64,000 bases of DNA from Guillardia theta CCMP2712 (lineage: Eukaryota > Cryptophyceae > Pyrenomonadales > Geminigeraceae): positions 838,862 through 902,861 of the forward strand of contig NW_005434654.1 of the NCBI RefSeq assembly GCF_000315625.1. The letters run 5' to 3'. Of the stretch, positions 56,301 through 64,000 are shown piece by piece. Numbering within the stretch: the stretch's first letter is position 1; each line of letters begins with the position of its first letter. The notes under the pieces were generated by a model, which ran no database searches, was not told the origin of the DNA, and worked only from the letters and a program-made list of their open reading frames with translations. A program made the translations under genes and the position numbers.

Positions 56301-59300
56301 GGGTGCGCGACCTACTCGACATCAGGCGCCAGTCAAGTGTGCGTCGCTTTGACGAGCCCCCTCAACGACCTCTGGATGCTCGACCTGCAGAAGGCGCTCA
56401 AAGGCTTCAGCCCCTTCACCCTCCTCGAGATCAACCCGTCCGGACAGGGCAGAGTCGGCTTGTCACTGTACGCCAGCTTGGCGTCCGGCTATCAAGCCTA
56501 CACCATCGGGGGCTTGTCTTCGCAGTTCCTGCCGCTTGCCCTGATCGGCAACTACTCCTTGACGACGTCCATCTCTGATCCGATGACCATTGACGCCTTG
56601 GAGTACCTGGTGGGGAAACGCGTGGCGTATACCATGAGCGGTGCAGTGCACAGCTTCTTCTCGCAAGTGTCCAACTCCACGCATGCGATTCTGTTCGGAG
56701 GCTTCGTGCAAAACTCTCTCAGCAACAGTATCTACACTGTAGATGTCTCTTCCTCGAGCCTGTCGCAGGCTCTCTCCAACCTTCCTGTCCTTGCCGAAGG
56801 CCCTCCCTCGCGAAGCTACGCGGGTCTGGCAAGCCTCAACGAGTACACCCTGGTCATGATGGGCGGCACTCAGAATCAGAAGGGACTCAACGACCTCTGG
56901 AAGTTTGACCTCTTCAGCCGGTCGTGGACCAACGTGGACCAGAGCTTGAAGAGCGAGGTCAAGACCTACTTCGCTTTCACCACCTTCCAGGCCAATCAGA
57001 CTGCTACTGTCCTCGTGTCCCATGGCGGCATCTTGAACAACTTCAAACCAGGCCTGACGTTCGCAGCTCGAGGGGCCATCGCTGACTCCAGCAACCAGGT
57101 CACCTCGACGTCAGCTATCTTGGTCTTCAACAACAATCAGCTCTCTCAGTTCAAGCTCATCTTTCAAACTAGCGGCGCTTACAGCGTCATCCCTGCGCGC
57201 TGCCTGCACACCATCATCAACGATGCGTTCATATCCGGAAGTCAGGCCGGGCTGATCTATGGAGGGGTGGACGTGAACGGACAAGCGCTGGGAGACTTCT
57301 GGTACCTCGACACAGCGAAGATTGACAACGGATACACGATCTCGCTGATCCTCAATGGTGTCACCTCGTCCTTCGACTCCAGCACCTTCTACGGCTTCGT
57401 CTCCAGCAACTTCTTCCCTTCTCCGCAGTACCCACCAGTAGCAACCACGTCCATGAGCTACATCTACAACTTGAATGCACAAGTCCTCTCTAACAGCAGG
57501 TTGAACATCACCTTCGTCACCGGAAGCGATCTCTTCCGCCAGATCATGACACGTCTGAGTGACTCATCCTCCTGGCAAAACAGTCTGCAGACTTACATGA
57601 CGCGGTCGTACGCCACAAACAACTCTTTCCTGCAGACCTCCACCTGGTCCAAGACAAGCTATCTGGGGCAGTACTACATGATTGGAGGAGCAGCACAGTT
57701 TTCCCAGCTGAGCTCCTGCAAGTCAGGTAAGCGCCCTCGCTCGCGCCCTCTTGTCCTTGACTCGACTGGTTCATCTGTGTGCAGGCGCGTGCATGAGAGG
57801 CATCTGTCAGAACTTCACCTCCCCGCCCTCGTCAGTCACCTACTGCTATGGCTCCTCCAACCCCACTGGCTGTACTGCGGGCACCACCAGCTGCTCACTG
57901 CCAGGGCCGCTGCATGGACACTCGACCGTGTCTGTGAACCTGCAGGGAAAGGTGAGTCCCCTTGAGCTCTCGCGGCCCTGGCTCAGACCATGTTGCCCAG
58001 TTCCTCCTCCTGATGATGTTCGGCGGAGAGTCCACCGACCTCGCCAACAGAACCGCGACATGGGACCTCAGCTCCGACGTCCACACGACTTTCTTCTCTT
58101 CCAAGCAGGCGACCTTTGCCAAGCTCTACACCTCATGCCACACTGGAGGCGCCTGCCCCCAGGCGAGGAGGGATGCTGCCGTTACCACCATGTCCAACTC
58201 AGCGAGCAGCAACGGGGTTCTGCTGGTGTATGGAGGGTTCGGATGCGGCAACCCCAAAGGATGCGTCGGCTCAGGCATGTACGACCTGATGAACGGAAAC
58301 TTCCCCACCTACGCGACGGCGTTCAACGACTTATGGTACCTGATCGCAGCGACTCCGCACCTCGAGGGTTCTCTGACCTCCAAGCTCGCCCAGGTATCTC
58401 AACCTTACCAACCTCGACTCTACCTGCGTCCAACAAGGCAAGTGCACGACGAGCCTGACATGGGTGCTGGTACGCTGACCTGCTCCTGTCGCTCGGCATG
58501 CTGAAAGGTTCTCAGGTGGATGTTCCGGGCAGCAAGCCTTCAGGCAGCATCGCGTCTAGCATCAAGCTCGACAGCATCAACCTCTACATCTACATCTTCG
58601 TGAGCCGAGTGACTCTCAAGCTGCAAGTGTGCTGACGCCTTTGGTGGGCAGGGAGGGACACAAGTGGTCGATGACGTGCCCAAGGACAGCAGCGACCTCT
58701 TCGTGTTCCAGACCAAGACGCCTTTCTACAAGAGCTGCCGCGCCAGTGGCGATGGCCTCACGGCTGCGGTTGCAGGATCGAAATCCTTCTTCTCGCTGTC
58801 GTGTCGGGTGAGACCTGCCGGAGGTCAGCGCGTGCTAGTGACCTGCGATGGTCTTGTTGCAGGACGTCTTCGGTAGAAGCGCAGATGGAGCTAGATTCAG
58901 GATCGACGTCACAGGGACCAACCTCCCCAGCATGTCCCCATCCACCATCTCCCTTGGCTCGGGAAGCTATCAGTCCGCATACTCGCCCGTCAAGGCCGGA
59001 ACCTACACCATCTCCATCTACGTCGGCAAAGGGGGGCAGGAGTACCAGGACCTCATTGCCGGCGATGCGAGCGCAAGCCAGACGAATCCAAACCCATACA
59101 CCCTCGTGGTGTCCCCGGCAGTCACTTCCCCGTCCTCTTCTGTGGCGCGGGGAACCTTCCTCACCATCTCGACGGCAGGAACGTCGTCAAGCTTCATCAT
59201 CACTGCTCGAGACGAGTTTCTCAACCGAAGGCCCGGTGGAGACTCCGTCTCCGTGCTGCTGACGCTGTGGAATGTAGTCTCTCAAGCTCCTCTCAACCCC

Positions 59301-60671
59301 TCGGCCTCCCCCAACACAGGAAACGTCGTCGACAACGCTGACGGCAGCTACGGCACGACCTACCGCTTGACGCAATCAGGAAGCTACATGGTCTCCATCT
59401 CCTTCGCCGGGGTGAGCGGAGCTGGATCTCCTTTCATGCTCGAGATCGCCAGCGCTCCAGCTGAGATCGCGCTGACCTACGTGTACGGAGATCTCCTCAA
59501 CGTCGTTGCCGGTGCGACTTCAACCTTGTACGTGCAGACCAGAGACAAGTACGGCAACTTCATACGAGTAGACCCCACAGCCTATCCCAGCGGCTCGGAA
59601 GACATCGTCTTCGAGCTGTGCCAGACTATCGGCAACGACGCAACCTTGCCGTGCTTGGGAGGGAATCAGGACACAAACGTTGGTATCACCATCAGCTACG
59701 CCGTCGGACCATCTGGTTCCTCCACTAACCCGGCTACCGGTCTCCCGTACTACGGCTTATATCAGATCGTCTACTTCCCCTTCAACGAGGGCTCCTTCGT
59801 TCCTGAGGTGCGTCTTCCTTGCCTCCAGCTCGATGGTGACGGCTGCTCAGGTCAAGCACAACTCTACCTACGTCCAGTGCTTCTTCGACACCTCGGGGCT
59901 CGGATCGCTGCAAATGGATCCTGGACAAGCTCGAGCGAACGCGTGCTACGAGCAGGTTTTGAGCCTCTCAGAACTCTTGCCGCTGACCAACAAACAGCTG
60001 CAGGCTGCCGGAGCCTCCGCCAGACGATCCTTGAGCCCGCAGACTCTGTCCGTGCAGAACTCCAGGAGGCTGGTCGGGTCTGGGAACACGAAAGTTGACA
60101 TCAAAGCAAGCTTCACACCTCCAGGTGAGAAGCTCCCAGGTCGCTTGCCGCAGCTCACCGTGTCGCAGACAACACGACGCTCCAGTACTGGCTTACCTTC
60201 GCTCCCATCCTGTGCGCCGTCGCTGCCGTAGGGATACAGCTTCTCTGCATGATCGGGCGATTTGCCCTTAACAGAAGACACGGAGCTCGCGAGCTCGTGC
60301 AGCCTGCGGATGTCTTGCAGGCAGAGCAGGATCTGACGCCGGTCAAGCACAAGGGAGCGGAGGATGCGGATACTTTCCAAGACTTCAAGGTGAAGTCGGC
60401 GACGTGTTTGTCAAAGTTGACGCGCCTCAACAGGACGTGCTTGGCGAAGATGAGGTAGCAAAGTGCAGGAAACTTGTGGAGGAAGGAGACGTGCGGCTTC
60501 TCGGGGCGATGGTGAGCGGAGGGAGGGAGGAAGCAGGAGAGGTAACTGTCAGTGCAGGACGCGTACAGCAAGACTAAGAAGATGACAGCACGGCTGATGA
60601 AGTCCTTGGCAGACCATGAAGAATCAACGGTTACACATTTGAGAATCCCTCCGTCGGCATGTGTTGAGTAG
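50358..60671 (+). CDS. Giant kelch/LamG/filamin-repeat type I membrane protein, right copy
   Basis: Exons 50358-50427, 50485-50593, 50648-51413, 51485-51686, 51740-52305, 52363-52436, 52483-53107, 53172-57726, 57785-57951, 58001-58393, 58516-58599, 58652-58807, 58863-59807, 59851-60124, 60169-60389, 60401-60511 and 60558-60671; all phases agree except 60389/60401. About 3,140 residues: signal-like MTEYNTIFETIIVLSLSV; kelch repeats (RYGHSMAYDDRNQVVFVFGG, DTWMFDILTLVW); LamG-like domain (WHHVCFTLRFGRL); Cys-rich region (CPRADSCTFGNCEYFDTDC); NSS stalk; kelch repeats (PPSRSYAGLASLNEYTLVMM, NDLWKFDLFSRSW); filamin-type repeats (YSPVKAGTYTISIYV, VVDNADGSYGTTYRL); TM helix LTFAPILCAVAAVGIQLLCM; polar tail. 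Likely a surface adhesion or recognition protein. The C-terminus (EESTVTHLRIPPSACVE*) comes from outside the duplication. Confidence 0.8.
50394..60619. repeat. Right arm of a large inverted duplication
   Basis: Reverse complement of 39524-49239, 510 bp longer overall. The extra length is almost all in one stalk-coding segment (about 54275-54865). Both ends fall inside coding exons of the kelch gene. Confidence 0.95.
54345..54533 (+). repeat. 27-bp minisatellite coding for a NSSSSSSSS stalk
   Basis: Seven 27-bp units beginning tcgaacagctcgtcgt, in frame in the right-copy kelch gene. Each unit encodes nine residues with one Asn-Ser-Ser sequon. The left copy has none of them. Not a CRISPR array: there are no spacers and the repeat is coding. 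Confidence 0.9.
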
Positions 60672-61429
60672 CTAGTATATGAAGTTTGATAGCCAAGAAT
60701 GTACGCCTCAGTTTCGTGCCGTGACCGAGAGCCTGGCCTCAGTTCACTAGCGGCCCAGTGCAGCCGGAGCAGGAGCCTGGCTAAGTTCGGCGCGGCCCCC
60801 GCCCGGGGGCCGGCCGGGCCCCAGCCCTGCCGCAGTGCCAGGCTTTGACAGTATGCACGTTACAAATTTTCGAGAACGGTTATAGTTCTAGATTTGTCAT
60901 GCCACGCCAGCGGCATTTTTTTGCCGGAAATGGCCGGCGGTGGAGCAGGAGAGGGAGGGAAAGGGGATGATAGAGGAGAAAGAGGCAGATGTAAACTATG
61001 GCATGAGTGATGTTTGCTCATAGAGTTGACGATACGATTTTGGAAGACCATTGAGGCTGACCTCCCAGATTATGTGAGATCAGCCTTTTTTCGCTGTAAT
61101 TCCCTCAAGACAACATGCCGGATTCTTGATACTTGATTTACTTTCTTTCGTCAGATTCCACGGTCTATCCCCCCTCAAGAATGTCCCAAGTAGAGGAGGA
61201 AGCTCCAGCGGAAGGTTAGACCCAAGTTCCTCTGCCTATCTTTTGCCCTGTATCATACAGTTGGCACTTTCCCCTCGTGGCTTACCTTCAACCTATGTGT
61301 GTTTGACGTTTGCAATGAACACTTGTAGAGACAAACGTGAAGACAACAACAGATAACTCAACGGTAAAGCAACAATGATTCAACAGCGGAGATTACACTG
61401 AAGCCGGCATCAGGACGAAATCACACCCG
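60672..61429. repeat. Intergenic region with GC-rich dispersed element
   Basis: The GC-rich block at 60740-60850 (ggcgcggcccccgcccgggg, ccggccgggcccc, gccgcagtgcc) begins about 120 bp outside the duplication edge. The rest (60860-61430) is ordinary sequence with no supported gene. Confidence 0.5.
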
Positions 61430-62405
61430 ATGAGTCATCTCCGCAAGCGCCTGGAGCAGGTGCAGCGTCAGCTGCGGACCAGCATGTTTGTTGCTCCTGA
61501 TGAATGACACAAACCTGACATTGCCTTCAGGCCGAGGCCAAGGTAGATGATCCACCCGCCATTACGTGAGACTGAAGCTGCACCAACTTGCAGAGGCTTG
61601 CAGAAGAGAGAGCTGCTCAGAGGGCGAAGGAGCAACAGGTTTGTGCATTGAACGGGTCACAGATGTCTCTCCTCCCCCCTTTGCTTTTGTTTTTCCTTTA
61701 TTCCTCTTTTCTCTGCTCGTGTGTGTCCTTGAGGAATTTTTCTCACCAACGAATCAGTCAAGAATTGCCGAGATGAAAGCTTTGGAAGAAGAGGCGAACA
61801 AGCTCTTCAACGTTCCATCGGTACTGCGAATTTGTGGAAGTCTTGGTTGATGGCGATGGTGCAGGAAATGATCAAGAGCATGTCGGAGGGATTGGTGAAG
61901 TATCAAGGATGTTATGTCCAGAGCTGACGAGTCTCAGATTGGTTTGAATGAGGAGGATATCAAGAAAATAGCAGAAAAGCTGCATGCACTTCAGAATGCA
62001 CAGGTGATGAAGTTGAGGGGGAGCTGGGAAGGCGTCCGATGAAGTCACTTTCATCACAGACTGCGTTGATTGAGAGGCTCGCGCAAGAAGATAGGTGGCC
62101 AATGGGCCCCGGTTCTCTTCTCTCCTCAATCCACATGCAGGAAAGTGATGACGCTGCCGAACATGGCGGAAGTCGCGCAAGCTTTGGCTCATGTGAGGCT
62201 CTCTGCTGATGGTGTTGCTCTCGTTTCTCATTGTTCACCAGGTGCCCTTGTACACTAAGAAGTTAGAAGACATGAGGAAGGACATGGACTCGATCACTAA
62301 CGTATCGTTCGCTCCCCGCACGCTGATGCCGGCCCTGACTCTATGCTGAACCAGCGCGTGAAGGGGATGAGGAAGCGAGCGGCGAAGCTCTACACCAAGA
62401 AGTGA
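61430..62405 (+). CDS. Coiled-coil protein with KxDL-like C-terminus
   Basis: Short exons between good splice sites spell one helical protein: MSHLRKRLEQVQRQLRTSMF (from 61430), RLAEERAAQRAKEQQ (about 61594-61638), SRIAEMKALEEEANKLFNVP (61759-61820), IGLNEEDIKKIAEKLHALQN (61938-62005), TLPNMAEVAQALAH, VPLYTKKLEDMRKDMDSITN (62242-62301) and RVKGMRKRAAKLYTKK* (ends 62405). The last two blocks resemble the KxDL (KXD1) family of BLOC/BORC lysosome-positioning subunits, where the core reads K-R-D-L-D-S-I. The first exon may not belong to the rest, and the family call is tentative. Confidence 0.45.
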
Positions 62406-63665
62406 CGGAGCTCCTTGGTTTGAGTCACGATTAAGATCATGGCAGGCAACAAGAAGACAACTCGGCAGCGCAGAGGAGACAAGCGGAGCTTCTCCAGGTG
62501 CTCTTAGAGGTCTCACGACTCGGCTCTGGCCCTGATGGGCTGATCCTGCAGGAGAAGAAATCCAACGCGGCAGCATCTGAGGGTCTGTAGGTAAGACAAA
62601 CTTGGCTTGTTTCTCATGGAGCTGAATGGAACCTACTGGCGGCCCCACAGGCTGAGAGCAGAGGAGCCTTGAAATTTATTGATCAAAGAATCTCATTACG
62701 TGCCAATGCCCACTCCCCTTCAATCACACCTGGCATGACATAGCTGTATGGTCCTATGTCGAATTCATGACCACGATAAACACGAAGCGAAAGAGAACTA
62801 TGCGGTGACAGGACCAGTAGGACGAGAGCAAGTGTGAGGAAGAGTAGGAGTGCAAGTTCTCAAGGAGGAAGATGAGGAGGAAGAGGGGAGGGGAGTGAGA
62901 GCAGCCAGACTGGGGTGAGGAAGGGATGAGGCAGGAAAGGAGCAAGAACAAACTTGCCTTTGCTTCTCTCAAAGGAGGGGTAGGGTACACATTGAAGTAG
63001 GTAGGGGTGTGCAAAAGTTTCATTCGATCCCCCTGTCACTACATTAAAATCATTTATTAGAGGGTAGGGTTAAATGATAGATTGTATGGTGGGTAGTAGA
63101 TGTGGACTAAAGGGTAGGGTAGGCATCTATTCCCCAGGAAAGGGTGTAAATGGAACCAGCGGAAGAAGTAGAGCAGAAACGCGGCAGTCGAGAGGGCGAG
63201 GAGGGAAACGGAAGGCAGAGGAGAGGAGATTGAAGGAAGGACACAAGAGGAGAGGAGATGCTACAGAGGATGAGGGATGGGATGTCTGACAGATGATTGG
63301 TAAGCGTTGAAGTTGTCATGATATGAATGTTGAGAACGAAAAGAGTAGCAGAAGGTAGATGCAAGAAAGATATGGGATTCAGGTAGGAGGGAGGGAGGAT
63401 CATGTGGTGTTGTAGCGATTCAAAGTATGTGCAGTAAAAACAATCATGGAGGTAGGGGGAGCGAACAGAAAGATGTGCGAAGATGGTTGTTAACCCGCGT
63501 AAAAAAGCGACGAGAGAAGGACAAGGAGCAAGGCGGAAGCGAAGACAAAACAGAATAGTCAGAGTGCGAATGTGAATGAGATTCAATGTGAAGGATTTGA
63601 AATTTTGCGAAAGGGGTGTGGGGATAGAGCCTCGAAGAGTTGGGGGGTTGTGACGTGTCATGTGC
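62406..63665. promoter_or_regulatory. Intergenic region with GGGTAGGG tracts
   Basis: G-rich motifs are concentrated at 62975-63125 (ggaggggtagggtacac, gtaggtaggggtg, gagggtagggttaaatg, agggtagggtaggc). The sequence on either side is purine-rich. No gene is supported. Confidence 0.45.
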
Positions 63666-63689
63666 ATGCTTGTCCATTGTTGTAGTTCA

Positions 63690-64000
63690 GAAAAGATCGG
63701 GAAAGGGAATATGAAATTTCTTCATCAAAGGTCTACCAGAAGCTAACATTCCATCCAGGTGCCTAGAAAGCTGCCATGGAATCAGATCCAGGTGAATTGC
63801 ATTCGTTGCAAGATGGTCCGCAGTCGGATTCATATGAGCACGAAGCTTTGACTCGGGTATCCTGCTAGATCGCATACTTGCTGTTCATCCACTGACAGAG
63901 CTCAGGTGCGGGATGTGCTCGATGCTGTCGAAGTAGCGCTAAAGTCCAAGGAAGATGGCGCGTTGACAAAGGATTCTTCACAGTCCGATAATGGAGACAT
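63690..64000 (+). CDS. Partial gene running off the right edge
   Basis: Three open segments with plausible splice edges: 63690-63760 (KDRERE-like then SSKVYQKLTFHP), about 63779-63858 (ESDPGELHSLQDGPQSDSYE) and 63906-64000 (VRDVLDAVEVALKSKEDGAL). The last is still open at the window end. Acidic, helical; not recognised. Confidence 0.4.

Noticed and set aside
39524-60619. Assembly artefact from two haplotypes joined tail to tail
   Set aside because: Haplotypes would stay alike beyond the gene. Here identity ends abruptly at four edges and the flanks are unrelated. It cannot be fully excluded without long reads.
62975-63125. Internal telomere array
   Set aside because: The GGGTAGGG strings are irregular and interspersed, not a uniform tandem array, and similar tracts occur on both strands at many gene-flanking sites.

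Overview
This is nuclear DNA of a photosynthetic eukaryote, most likely a cryptophyte alga of the Guillardia type. Genes are split by many short GT-AG introns (mostly 45-80 nt), and exon phases match through long chains of exons. A plastid sedoheptulose-bisphosphatase carries a bipartite presequence with Phe right after the signal-peptide cleavage site, the hallmark of red-algal-derived secondary plastids. There are no operons, ribosome-binding sites or bacterial signals. The species name is inference.

Layout. 1-5 kb: poorly resolved small genes, then a minus-strand Ycf36/CGLD27-like (DUF1230) membrane protein. 5-6.9 kb: a class-3 lipase. 7.2-9.2 kb (minus): a fusion of a Gfo/Idh/MocA oxidoreductase with a UMPH-1-like nucleotidase domain. 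9.3-10.5 kb: a GC-rich block. 10.5-12.3 kb: a tandem-PH protein. 12.4-14.0 kb (minus): plastid SBPase. 15-18 kb: a MATH-domain protein. 18.6-19.4 kb: the 3' part of an unknown gene. 19.9-20.7 kb (minus): a RING/SPX-like protein. 23-25 kb: a WDR37 homologue, then a small Cys-rich protein. 26.2-29.9 kb (minus): a glycosyltransferase fusion including a GT61 domain. 31.4-34.2 kb: a CPA2 cation/proton antiporter. 36-37.4 kb (minus): an LRR protein. 38.0-39.4 kb: a sterol desaturase/fatty-acid hydroxylase.

39.5-60.6 kb is the most unusual part. It is a near-perfect inverted duplication with arms of about 9.7 and 10.2 kb around a non-palindromic 1,154-bp spacer. Each arm is almost exactly one gene, for a giant type I surface protein of about 3,000 residues: signal peptide, kelch repeats, LamG-like domain, Cys-rich region, glycosylatable stalk, more kelch repeats, filamin-type Ig repeats, one transmembrane helix and a cytoplasmic tail. 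The copies are transcribed head-to-head, away from the spacer. Both breakpoints lie inside the first and last coding exons, so each copy has its own start codon and its own C-terminus. The copies are near-identical except for one stalk segment, where the right copy has 513 bp more, including a 27-bp minisatellite that encodes N-glycosylation sequons.

61.4-62.4 kb holds a coiled-coil gene with a KxDL-like C-terminus, and a partial gene runs off the right edge. Tracts of CCCTACCCC (or GGGTAGGGG) lie mainly between divergently transcribed genes. CCGGCCCGGCC blocks recur at five places.
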